From Hyphococcus flavus (GTDB taxonomy: Bacteria; Pseudomonadota; Alphaproteobacteria; Caulobacterales; Parvularculaceae): 64,000 nucleotides of DNA. The stretch covers positions 573,501-637,500 of the forward strand of contig NZ_CP118166.1 of assembly GCF_028748065.1 (NCBI RefSeq), read 5' to 3'. Below the pieces are notes generated by a model. It was not told the DNA's origin and ran no database searches. It saw nothing but the letters and a program-made list of their open reading frames with translations. The translations under genes and the position numbers were made by a program. Shown here piece after piece: positions 8,603-16,457 of this stretch; within the stretch, counting starts at the first letter, position 1; each line of letters opens with the position of its first letter.

Positions 8603-9924
8603 TCTTCATCTCCCACGAACGACGGCGGCAAAGCGGCGACGCGTTTTACCATCCGCTCGATCCGCGCCCAATCGCTTTCGCCTTTCCAGAAAACCGTCCA
8701 CGGCCCAGATTTCACTGAGCCGTCAGCGCTGTCGTGATAAAACGCATTGAAGCCGTTCGCCGTGCGCGAACGCCAGCAAAAGACCGGATCGTCCTTGACG
8801 AATGTACGCCAGATGGTGCGCGACAGGCCCTCGCCCCGCGCATCCTCAACAACCGCAAACTTATCGAGATAAATAAAGTCGTCGAGCTTGGTCAGGATAG
8901 CCCCGGCGCGATAACTGTCCGACATGACGATGCGATGAATATCGAGCCCGTCCCACCAGTCACTTTTCAGCTCTCGGGCGAAGGCATTTTCGACAAGCGC
9001 CGTTGTTTTCGCTTTATCGAGGCCGTCTTTCGATTTGAATTCGTTGATCGCCTCGCCCATGCGGACAAGCGTGCCGGAACCGCCATGGGTGAACAACTCG
9101 CGGATCAACCCATCAGGCGTCGTAATGGAAACGGATGTGGAAAGCGGCGATGCCTCCAGAAGGCGTTTGATCTCCTGCAGCTTCAACCGCATGCCGCCCT
9201 CGACCCATTTGGCGTTCATCAGCCGTTCATAGTCGGAGGCAAAATTGATCGAGTGCATCACTGCGCCGTTTTTATCGAGCAAGCCCCCGACGCCGGTGAG
9301 GAAGACGATCTTCATGGGTTGCAGCGCCTCGACAAGCGCGCGGGTGGCGCTATCGCCGTTGACGTTGACGAGCTGACCGCCGGGCGCGACACCAAGGCAA
9401 GTGAGGATCGGCATGGCGCCCGAACGCACCACAGAGTCGATCAGCCCCTGCCGGATTTTCGTCGGCTCGCCCACAAGGCCGAATTTGTCCCGGTCGAGAT
9501 ATTCAGCCTCGATGGCGCCAGCGACGACCCCTTCGGCCTCAACGCCTTGCTTTCGCACGGCCTCAACCAGTTTGATGTTCTCGCCGATGAAGACATCGCG
9601 CGCGACATCGAGCGTCGCTGCATCGGTAACGCGAAGGCCGTCTTGCTTTTTGGTTTCGACGCCGCGCTCTTTGAGCGCGAGATCGAGTTGCGGCCCGCCG
9701 CCGTGCAAGACGATCGGGGTCAATCCCACCGTATGCAGAAAGGCGAGCGCCGAAGCAGTTTCATCCAACTGTTCATTCAGGATCGCGCCGCCGATCTTGA
9801 TCACCGCAAAGCGCGACCGGTCGACCTCGGAGAAACGCTGCAGATAGGCGCGAATCTCCTTCCCGTCGCTCATATTGGAGAGCAACTGGACGATAGTCTG
9901 GCGGGTTGAGGATGGCGTGGTCAT
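8599..9924 (-). CDS. argB: Bifunctional N-acetylglutamate synthase/kinase (NAGS/K fusion)
   Basis: The 441-residue protein joins an amino-acid-kinase domain (about residues 30-285) and a GNAT acetyltransferase domain of the DUF619/NAT type (about 295-441). Kinase signs are IKIGGAILN, LHGGGPQLD, the NVNGDSATRA substrate loop and the FLTGVGGLLD strand. The NAT part has DKFAVVEDARGEGLSRTIW, which holds the acetyl-CoA pyrophosphate loop. Such fusions are known from Maricaulis maris and Xanthomonas, where one chain makes N-acetylglutamate and phosphorylates it. Stand-alone ArgB is near 300 residues, so length alone indicates the fusion. Arginine feedback is expected from family knowledge, not visible here. 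Confidence 0.92.
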   Translation of the reverse strand: MTTPSSTRQTIVQLLSNMSDGKEIRAYLQRFSEVDRSRFAVIKIGGAILNEQLDETASALAFLHTVGLTPIVLHGGGPQLDLALKERGVETKKQDGLRVTDAATLDVARDVFIGENIKLVEAVRKQGVEAEGVVAGAIEAEYLDRDKFGLVGEPTKIRQGLIDSVVRSGAMPILTCLGVAPGGQLVNVNGDSATRALVEALQPMKIVFLTGVGGLLDKNGAVMHSINFASDYERLMNAKWVEGGMRLKLQEIKRLLEASPLSTSVSITTPDGLIRELFTHGGSGTLVRMGEAINEFKSKDGLDKAKTTALVENAFARELKSDWWDGLDIHRIVMSDSYRAGAILTKLDDFIYLDKFAVVEDARGEGLSRTIWRTFVKDDPVFCWRSRTANGFNAFYHDSADGSVKSGPWTVFWKGESDWARIERMVKRVAALPPSFVGDEE

Positions 9925-9937
9925 TTGTAAACTTTTG

Positions 9938-10741
9938 TCAGAAATCTGTTTCAGAAAGTGTTGCCATCAACGCGTCAATACGCTGCTCAATGTTGGTCAG
10001 GATGGTAATATTGTCTGGTTGAAGGCAAGCTGACTTCATAGTCTCAGTAATATCGACAAACCTACCCGTGGTTGAATCTTCACGAGGGCTGTGAATTCTA
10101 CCGGCTAAGGTGAAACCCGGGTATTCAAAAGAAAAATGGTAACTGGTTCCATCTATCGCCAAATCCAAAAGCGCCGGTTCTGCGTCTGGGCTAGCAGGGC
10201 GAAGATCCGGATAGCGAGTCCGGAACAACATCTCACTCCACAGTGAATACAGTTTGGCGCCAAGTTCGTTTGATATCGAGATTTCGCACTGGCTAATTTC
10301 AACTTGTTCGCGCGTTTCAGGGAGCTCGATATTTTGGTCATCCAGATACTTCTGATAGCTCGCTAACTCTTCAGTTTCTGCTTTTTCTTGCATAATTTCG
10401 AGCTCATCGAAATGACGTAGCTGAACCGATGGCTCAAAAAGCAAAATTCTATATTTCTCGTCCTTCAACTCCAAGGCAATAGCGAATTCTGATTTAAAAG
10501 AAGGATAAGCCAAGACACGCGCTACAATTTCAAATCGAAACGCATCATGCAAAACGCGAGCAACATGTTCTTCGTAATGCATGTAGTGCTCGAAGTCTAA
10601 ACTGAACGGACCACCAAACGCCGACAATCGAAAGTCCCTGTCCGTAAAAATAGATTCTTCCGGCAGCAAATGCTCGTCATAAAAAGGGCGAGCAGCATCA
10701 CTTTGCGCTAATAATAATGCTATCAAGGTTATTTTAAGCAT
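9938..10741 (-). CDS. Exported protein of unknown function inside the arginine cluster
   Basis: This 267-residue protein has a short signal peptide (LKITLIALLLAQSDA) and an acidic mature part rich in aromatic residues, with single cysteines near the middle and the C-terminal region. No motif or family is recognised. It starts 4 bp after the stop of the carbamoyltransferase gene and ends 13 bp before the argB fusion, so it is co-transcribed with arginine genes. Its codons are clearly AT-richer than its neighbours, which suggests a later insertion. ATG at 10741 is preferred over the TTG at 10744. A role in arginine synthesis is unlikely because the protein is exported. Confidence 0.7.
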   Translation of the reverse strand: MLKITLIALLLAQSDAARPFYDEHLLPEESIFTDRDFRLSAFGGPFSLDFEHYMHYEEHVARVLHDAFRFEIVARVLAYPSFKSEFAIALELKDEKYRILLFEPSVQLRHFDELEIMQEKAETEELASYQKYLDDQNIELPETREQVEISQCEISISNELGAKLYSLWSEMLFRTRYPDLRPASPDAEPALLDLAIDGTSYHFSFEYPGFTLAGRIHSPREDSTTGRFVDITETMKSACLQPDNITILTNIEQRIDALMATLSETDF

Positions 10742-10744
10742 CAA

Positions 10745-11740
10745 TCATCCCGCCAACGCCTTCATGATCGCCTTTTGCACATGCAGGCGGTTTTCGGCTT
10801 CGTCGTATGCGATGCAATTGGCGCTTTCGAACACCGCGTCGGTCATTTTCACGTTGCGCCGCATGGGCAGACAGTGTGAGACGAGCGCATTGTTGGTCAT
10901 CGCCATCTTTTCTTCATCGACGATGAAATGCTTGAACCGGTCGCGGATGCCTTTCTCAGGTTCCCAATTTCCGAAGAACGGCGGCGCGCCCCAGCTTTTG
11001 GCGTAGACAACGTCCGCGCCGTCATAGGCTTTTTCAATATCGTGTTCGATGGTCAGGGCGTTGCCATGGGCGCCCGCGTCTTTCGCCGCCTGCCCGATAT
11101 AGCGCTCGTCGAGAATATAATCCTCAGTCGGACAAAGCAGCGTCGGCTTCATCCCGAACTTCGCGGCGATCATCAGCGCCGAATTGGCGACGGCGGTGTT
11201 CAGCGGCTTCGGGTGATAGGTCCAGGTCAGAACGAACTTTTTGCCGTCGAGCTGTCCCAGCCTTTCCTGCAGCGCCATGGTCATCGCCATCTCCTGGCAA
11301 GGGTGGGTGATCGTTTCCATGTTGATCACCGGCACGTCAGCATATTTGCCGAAGGCGTTAAGTATCTTGTCTTTACGGTCTTCCTGCCAGTCCACAAACT
11401 TCGGGAAAGCGCGAATGCCGATCATGTCGCAATAGCGCGAGAGCACCTTCGCGGCTTCTTTCACATGCTCCTCGGCCTCGCCGTCCATGACAACGCCATC
11501 CTCGAATTCGAGGGGCCACATGCCGCCAGACGGCGATAGTATGACCGCGTGGCCGCCGAGGTGGTTGACGCCAACCTCAAACGAGGTCCGGGTGCGCAGG
11601 GAATTGTTGAGGAACAAAAGCGCAACGGTTTTAGCTTTGAGGGCGTCCCCCTTAGGCGAGGCTTTGAAAGCCCGCGCTTCGTCGATCATTGCCTGCAATT
11701 CGGGTCGCGACCAGTCGCACGTATTCAGAAAATGTTTCAT
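10745..11740 (-). CDS. argF': N-acetylornithine carbamoyltransferase (AOTCase)
   Basis: The 331-residue protein follows the Xanthomonas campestris AOTCase closely as I recall it, including NTCDWSR, the carbamoyl-phosphate loop SLRTRTSFE, FPKFVDW, INMETITHPCQE, TWTYHPKPLNTAVANSA and HCLPMRRNVK. Lys298 aligns with the lysine that is carboxylated in the Xanthomonas enzyme. It carbamoylates N-acetylornithine to N-acetylcitrulline, rather than using ornithine. The ATG at 11740 has AGAGG upstream and begins like the family (MKHFLNT); an in-frame upstream extension to 11776 is rejected. It heads the operon with the exported protein, the NAGS/K fusion and argC. Confidence 0.93.
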   Translation of the reverse strand: MKHFLNTCDWSRPELQAMIDEARAFKASPKGDALKAKTVALLFLNNSLRTRTSFEVGVNHLGGHAVILSPSGGMWPLEFEDGVVMDGEAEEHVKEAAKVLSRYCDMIGIRAFPKFVDWQEDRKDKILNAFGKYADVPVINMETITHPCQEMAMTMALQERLGQLDGKKFVLTWTYHPKPLNTAVANSALMIAAKFGMKPTLLCPTEDYILDERYIGQAAKDAGAHGNALTIEHDIEKAYDGADVVYAKSWGAPPFFGNWEPEKGIRDRFKHFIVDEEKMAMTNNALVSHCLPMRRNVKMTDAVFESANCIAYDEAENRLHVQKAIMKALAG

Positions 11741-11951
11741 AGCTTGCCTCTTACCGGCCAAACCCTTGGAAACCAAGCGCGAAATGGGGAAAACGCCGGG
11801 CAGCCAACCCCGCGATTCGCAGGTGACAGCACGCGCCGAAACAGAATAGTTTCCAAATCCTTAACCTCCGCGCGCGTATGGCGAACGTCCGCGAAGGATG
11901 CGCCGGTTTTTCTTCCACACCTTCGCCGCAATGTAGAGCGACCCTGGCCTG

Positions 11952-14195
11952 ATGGCGGACGAGGATACTCAAAACGACGGTGAAGCGCTCTCCGCCCGGA
12001 TAGAGGCGCTAAGCCCGCGCCGGCTGGCGGCGCTGACGGGTGCGTTCCTCGTGGCGCTCGCCGCGCTTTTTGTTTTTGAAGTGAATGAAAAAGCCAAACA
12101 GCGCGCGACAGAAACCGAGATCCGCCTGACGCAGGCCGCCAATGACGGTGCCGCCGCTCTCAACATTTCAATCATGACCGGCGCGCCGGTGCGCGACACG
12201 TTGAACGCCGTCCGCCCTGCCGGTTACGCGGCGCTCTATCATCTGTCACCGTCAGGCGACATTATTATGGCGGCGGGCCGGACGGACATTGTCGATGTGC
12301 CGGCCGCGCGCATCCGCACGCTCGATCTCAACGAAAGCGGTGAAACGCGGGTCGATCTTCCTGGCGGTGACATCGCCCTTGCCTGGCGCAAGCTCGACAA
12401 TGGCGACGCGGTGATGGTCGCGGCGCCCGCACGGGACATTCTGGATCGTTCGCCGATCTGGTTCAGCTATGCCGTTATAATGGGCGCCATTACGCTGGTG
12501 ATTGGGTCGCTGGTTGCAGCTTTCATTCGCCAGTCGCGCGCAGCAGCGCAGGCGGCTCACGCGCTTTCGACCCTCACCGACTTCAACGCAGCGCTGACGG
12601 GCGGACGGTGTTCGCCATGGTTTTACGACCACAAAGACCGGACGGTGCATCTGTCCAAATCCTTGTTGCAACCTTTGGGTCTGTCATCGCGCGACCGCAA
12701 ACTGACGCTCCGCGAGATTTCCGCACTAGTTCATCCACAAGATTTGCGCACTGCCGTCGCCGTCATCTCCGGCGAACCTTCCGGCGTATCGGAAGGTGTT
12801 GTGCGCTTGCGCGAGCCTGGCGGCGCATGGGCGAGGGCTTACTTTCGCACATCAGCCGAGGCAACGCGTTTTACCCGATGCGGCGTGGCGTTCGATCTTG
12901 TCGGCGCGACGACACTGGCGCCGGGCGCGGCGATCGCCGAAACAAGATTGCGCGACGCCATTGAAAGCATCCCGGAAGCGTTTGTACTTTGGGACGCCCA
13001 TGGCCGCCTCGCCACATGGAACAAAAGGTTTGCTTCGATATTCCGCATTCCAGCGAAAGTGTTGCGCGCAGGACTGACTTTGGAAGAAGTTGTCACTTGC
13101 GCTGGCGTCGCTGGCGATGTGCTCGCTGCGCACTTCGGCCCGCTCGAAGACAAGCAACAGGAAAATCAGGAAGTCGCATTGCCCGGTTCTCGCTGGGCGC
13201 ATGTCTCACGCCGTAAAACCGCCGAGGGCGGTTATGTCTGCGTCGCCACGAATGTCACCGATTTGAAACGCCGCGCCTGGGCGCAAAAGAAAAAAGAACG
13301 CGAGCTGCAGCGCACGGTCGAGGATCTGGAAAGTTCGCGCAAGGAGCTTTCCGAAGCCTTGCGCAAATATGAATATGAAAAATACCGCGCCGAAGAGGCG
13401 AGCCGTTCCAAAAGCGAGTTCCTCGCCAATATGAGCCACGAGCTGAGAACGCCGCTGAACGCCATCAACGGCTTTTCAGAAGTCATGCAATCGGAACTTT
13501 ACGGCCCGCTTGGCGACATTAAATACAAAGAATATGTGGGCGATATACTGTCGAGTGGGCGGCATCTCCTGGAACTGATCGACGACATTCTCGACATGTC
13601 GAAAATTGAAGCGGGCCGGCTGACGCTTGAACCGAAGCGCACCGAACTGGAGCGCATCCTGAATGAAAGCGTGCGTCTTGTCGCAAAACGCGCCAGCGAC
13701 GCCGAGGTGAGGCTCACGACTTCCGTCGGTCACGCCCCGCCAGTCTGGGCCGATGCACGGGCGGTCAAACAAGTGGTGCTTAACCTGTTGTCGAACGCCC
13801 TGAAGTTCACACCGAGCGGCGGCGAAGTGACATTGACGGCGGAAGCCGACCTTGACGGCGTCACCATCATTGTCGCCGACTCTGGGTCGGGCATCGACCA
13901 AGCGCAACTTTCAAAGCTCGGCGCGCCTTTCGAGCTTGCGGAAAATCATTTCTCCCGTACGCGGAACGGTTCGGGCCTTGGCCTCGCGCTTTCTCGCGCG
14001 TTAATGGACATGCAGGGCGGCATACTGGCGCTTGCAAGCCAGCCGGGAAAAGGCACCGTTGCCTGTGCGACTTTCCCGCGCCGGCAGAATGCGAAAGTCC
14101 GCCTGCCACAGTTTATTCGCGCTGAAGCGCATGTGTTGACTGGCAAGGAGAAGCCGGAAGAACCGCGTTTCGACGCAACGCAAGCGGCGGAATAA
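11952..14195 (+). CDS. Membrane PAS-domain sensor histidine kinase, PleC/DivJ-like
   Basis: The 747-residue protein has a cytoplasmic start, membrane helix 1 (about 24-43), a periplasmic region of about 125 residues, helix 2 (about 172-192), a PAS region (about 205-320), and a PAS_7-type domain (about 330-440). A coiled linker leads to HisKA with the phosphoacceptor His496 in MSHELRTPLNAINGFSEVM. The ATPase domain shows the N box (NLLSNALKFT, 611-620), G1 (DSGSGID) and G2 (GSGLGLAL). The phosphoacceptor helix wording GFSEVMQSELYGPLG is the one seen in PleC/DivJ-type kinases that act on the DivK/PleD polarity pathway; that assignment is inference. No response regulator is adjacent. Confidence 0.9.
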   Translation: MADEDTQNDGEALSARIEALSPRRLAALTGAFLVALAALFVFEVNEKAKQRATETEIRLTQAANDGAAALNISIMTGAPVRDTLNAVRPAGYAALYHLSPSGDIIMAAGRTDIVDVPAARIRTLDLNESGETRVDLPGGDIALAWRKLDNGDAVMVAAPARDILDRSPIWFSYAVIMGAITLVIGSLVAAFIRQSRAAAQAAHALSTLTDFNAALTGGRCSPWFYDHKDRTVHLSKSLLQPLGLSSRDRKLTLREISALVHPQDLRTAVAVISGEPSGVSEGVVRLREPGGAWARAYFRTSAEATRFTRCGVAFDLVGATTLAPGAAIAETRLRDAIESIPEAFVLWDAHGRLATWNKRFASIFRIPAKVLRAGLTLEEVVTCAGVAGDVLAAHFGPLEDKQQENQEVALPGSRWAHVSRRKTAEGGYVCVATNVTDLKRRAWAQKKKERELQRTVEDLESSRKELSEALRKYEYEKYRAEEASRSKSEFLANMSHELRTPLNAINGFSEVMQSELYGPLGDIKYKEYVGDILSSGRHLLELIDDILDMSKIEAGRLTLEPKRTELERILNESVRLVAKRASDAEVRLTTSVGHAPPVWADARAVKQVVLNLLSNALKFTPSGGEVTLTAEADLDGVTIIVADSGSGIDQAQLSKLGAPFELAENHFSRTRNGSGLGLALSRALMDMQGGILALASQPGKGTVACATFPRRQNAKVRLPQFIRAEAHVLTGKEKPEEPRFDATQAAE

Positions 14196-14343
14196 CCTCT
14201 TAAGGCTCAACAGCAGCGATATCGCTGGGCGTGCTGAACGCAACAGCAATGCTTGCCTTGACCCATGACGCAGATCCGCCAGAGCAAAAGCCTTGTCACG
14301 GCAGCTCGAGAATTCGCAACCAACACTCGCAATATAATTAATC

Positions 14344-14865
14344 TTATTCCGATGGCGGAGGCGGCGGCGGTCCATCGCGACGACGCTCCCGCCGCTTTTT
14401 TCGGCGCTCTGAACGGCGTTTGTTGGCTGTTTCAATAAGCAGTTTTCGTTCCGCAGCCGGCAATGTTTCAAATGCGCTCATAAACGCCTGGTTGAACGCA
14501 TCACGCTGACGATCTTGTGCAATGCGTATCTCTTCCAGTTTGGCGGCGATCGCCTCGCCATCCCATTCGTCTGCCGTCATCAACACGCCGAGCTCACGCC
14601 GTAACCCGCGCATCCGTCCATGTTCTTCGCGCAAGACGGGAAGTTGTTCTTCAATCTCGGCACGAAACCGGTCGCGCAGCTCCGGCGACAACTCTTCAGC
14701 GTAGCGCATAACGCGAAACGGATCGTGAAGACCGTTACGGCCGCCCCCGTCAAACACCGGAGGAGGCGACGGGCGATCCGTCAGCAGGCGCCCTGTAAAA
14801 TGACCTGCAGCAAAAATGTTGAGGCCAATCGAAGCCGCAAGCAAAATCATCAGTCCGCGTCCCAT
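14344..14865 (-). CDS. CpxP/CnrX-like periplasmic (heavy-metal-resistance type) protein
   Basis: The 173-residue protein has an N-terminal membrane anchor or uncleaved signal (LMILLAASIGLNIFAAGHF) and a helical periplasmic part with LTP-like spacing (LSPELRDRFR), followed by long charged helices. This fits the Metal_resist/CpxP helical-hairpin family of periplasmic sensors. The last 35 residues are a run of Arg/Lys followed by prolines (RRERRRDGPPPPPP), unusual for this group. It overlaps the upstream probable anti-sigma gene by 16 bp and closes a three-gene sigma-factor operon, so it may modulate signal input. The metal or stress sensed is unknown. Confidence 0.75.
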   Translation of the reverse strand: MGRGLMILLAASIGLNIFAAGHFTGRLLTDRPSPPPVFDGGGRNGLHDPFRVMRYAEELSPELRDRFRAEIEEQLPVLREEHGRMRGLRRELGVLMTADEWDGEAIAAKLEEIRIAQDRQRDAFNQAFMSAFETLPAAERKLLIETANKRRSERRKKRRERRRDGPPPPPPSE

Positions 14866-15329
14866 GCCGCGGCCTCCTCTTCATCAAGCGACGCCAGGAC
14901 GATATCGCTCTCAAAATATGCGAGCGCCTCACTCTCCGGCGTCAAGGTTGTTTCCGCCGATGCCGTCATCATGCCTGTGGCGATGCCTATAGCGCCCAGC
15001 CCCGCCACTGCACCAGCCGGTATCAGTCTGGTTTTCGGCGCCAGCGCACGGAACAGATCGGCAATCGTTTCTGTTCTCGATACAGGCGGGACAAAATTGG
15101 CGGTTATCCGGCGTTCGAGGTCTTCCGCCATGCGCGGCGACGTTGCGGCATTCAGAAATCCGTCAAGCTCTTGCGCCTCAATACGAATTGCAGCGGCTTC
15201 GTCGGACTGAAAAAGGTCAGCAAACTCCTTGCGGACATCCGCAGGCCACCGATGAAGCTCGGCGCCATAGGTCTCACAGACCTGCCGAAGCTCTTCGAGA
15301 CGATCAGTTGACATGTTGGCTCTGCTCAT
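14850..15329 (-). CDS. Probable membrane anti-sigma factor
   Basis: The 159-residue protein has a cytoplasmic helical N-terminal half with the ETYGAELHRWP motif often found in proteins next to ECF sigma factors, one membrane helix (about residues 100-122, LIPAGAVAGLGAIGIATGMM) and a short acidic tail. It overlaps the sigma-factor gene by 26 bp. A cognate anti-sigma role is inferred from topology and gene order; it has no ZAS zinc motif. GGAAGATGGACG upstream supports the ATG at 15329. The following periplasmic protein could act as its sensor partner. Confidence 0.7.
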   Translation of the reverse strand: MSRANMSTDRLEELRQVCETYGAELHRWPADVRKEFADLFQSDEAAAIRIEAQELDGFLNAATSPRMAEDLERRITANFVPPVSRTETIADLFRALAPKTRLIPAGAVAGLGAIGIATGMMTASAETTLTPESEALAYFESDIVLASLDEEEAAAWDAD

Positions 15330-15903
15330 CGTCCATCTTCCCCATCAAATGCTCACGCATGGGCGCCAGCTTGTCTCGTAGCGATCGACGGCCCCGCGCC
15401 AGAAGTGATTCCAGCGCATCAACGCTGATTTCCATAATTTCGGCTGCTTCGATATTAGACAGCTCCTGATAATGACAAAGGGTGATCGCCATCTTTTGCC
15501 GCTCAGGCAATTCTGACAACGCCGCATCTATGGCGAAACGGCGCTCAGATAAAAACAGTTTCTGATCTTGCCGGTCAGCGCCGTCAGCGCGCTCCGGTGC
15601 CGCCTCTTCGGGCGCATCGCGTTTTGCTTTTCGCAACTGATCAAGACAATAGTTCATTGCCACGCGATAAAGCCATGTTTCAAATTTCGCACCACGCGGT
15701 TTCCATTTTGCTGCTGAGCGCCACAGGCGCAAAAAGGTTTCTTGCGTTGCGTCTTCAGCAGCATGCGGCGTTCCCATCATCCTGTAACATGCTGCATATA
15801 TCATCTTTGTATGCCTCTCGACCAATAGCGCGGCCGCAGCCCGATCACCGCTTCCTGCGCGCTTTACCAGCGCTTCGTCACTATCCGCTTTCCGTTCCAA
15901 CAA
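15304..15903 (-). CDS. ECF-family RNA polymerase sigma factor
   Basis: The 199-residue protein has sigma region 2 (residues about 25-90, with HAAEDATQETFLRLWRSAA and WLYRVAMNYCLDQLR) and region 4 (about 125-180, LPERQKMAITLCHYQELS and a helix-turn-helix SNIEAAEIMEISVDALES). It directs RNA polymerase to an alternative promoter set. The only start codons before region 2 are tandem TTGs at 15903 and 15900; a nearby ATG is out of frame and a stop lies just upstream, so a rare start or weak translation is implied. It heads an operon with the probable anti-sigma factor and a CpxP-like protein. Confidence 0.9.
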   Translation of the reverse strand: MLERKADSDEALVKRAGSGDRAAAALLVERHTKMIYAACYRMMGTPHAAEDATQETFLRLWRSAAKWKPRGAKFETWLYRVAMNYCLDQLRKAKRDAPEEAAPERADGADRQDQKLFLSERRFAIDAALSELPERQKMAITLCHYQELSNIEAAEIMEISVDALESLLARGRRSLRDKLAPMREHLMGKMDDEQSQHVN

Positions 15904-15976
15904 AAGCGCCGGTCATGTTGCCTGTCCGGCCCACGAAGCACTAACCACAACGCAGGCCGGATCATTTCTTGAAAAT

Positions 15977-16405
15977 CTACTCTTTACCGCCGCGGCGTTT
16001 ACCGCGATGTCCGCGCCGACGACGCTCATCTTCACTCAAGACACCGTCGCCGTCTTTATCCATGCGATCAAAGCGCTCTTGGGCAGCATTTATGAACTCC
16101 GTTCGGTCAACTACGCCGTCATCGTTCTTGTCAGGGTTTCTTGCTTCACGCCGCGCATCACGGCGGGCCTGACGGAACGCTTTCATTTCCTCTTTGGAAA
16201 TTCCGCCGCTGCCGTCTGTGTCTGCTTCTTCCAGATGCGCCGCAAATCGGTCGGACATTTCATCGGCGGTGATTTCACCATCGCCGTTCGTATCCATTTT
16301 TTCCCAATGACCGCCGCGTCCTTTGCCATCGTCAGCATAAGCGCCAGCCGCAATCAGCCCCGCACCTGCAGCGGCCATCGCGCCGAAAATAATCTTCTTA
16401 TTCAT
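15977..16405 (-). CDS. Exported EF-hand (calmodulin-like) calcium-binding protein
   Basis: The 142-residue protein has a signal peptide (residues 1-25, ending AYA-DDG) and four canonical 12-residue EF-hand loops: DTNGDGEITADE (38-49), DTDGSGGISKEE (62-73), DKNDDGVVDRTE (92-103) and DKDGDGVLSEDE (116-127). All four have Asp at position 1 and Glu at 12, so each should bind Ca2+. The C-terminus is a basic Arg/Gly/Lys tail. It acts in the periplasm or outside the cell. ATG at 16405 is chosen with GAGG upstream; TTG at 16411 is ignored. It lies between the sigma-factor operon and the GcvT-fold gene on the same strand. Confidence 0.88.
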   Translation of the reverse strand: MNKKIIFGAMAAAGAGLIAAGAYADDGKGRGGHWEKMDTNGDGEITADEMSDRFAAHLEEADTDGSGGISKEEMKAFRQARRDARREARNPDKNDDGVVDRTEFINAAQERFDRMDKDGDGVLSEDERRRRGHRGKRRGGKE

Positions 16406-16457
16406 TTCCAAACCTCAGTGTTTGATGGTTTTCGCCTTCCAGCACATCTTTAACGTC

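Noticed and set aside
8734-9909. Plus-strand reading frame of 391 codons across the argB region
   Set aside because: Antisense of the NAGS/K fusion, whose motifs are clear; the plus-strand product is low in recognisable structure.
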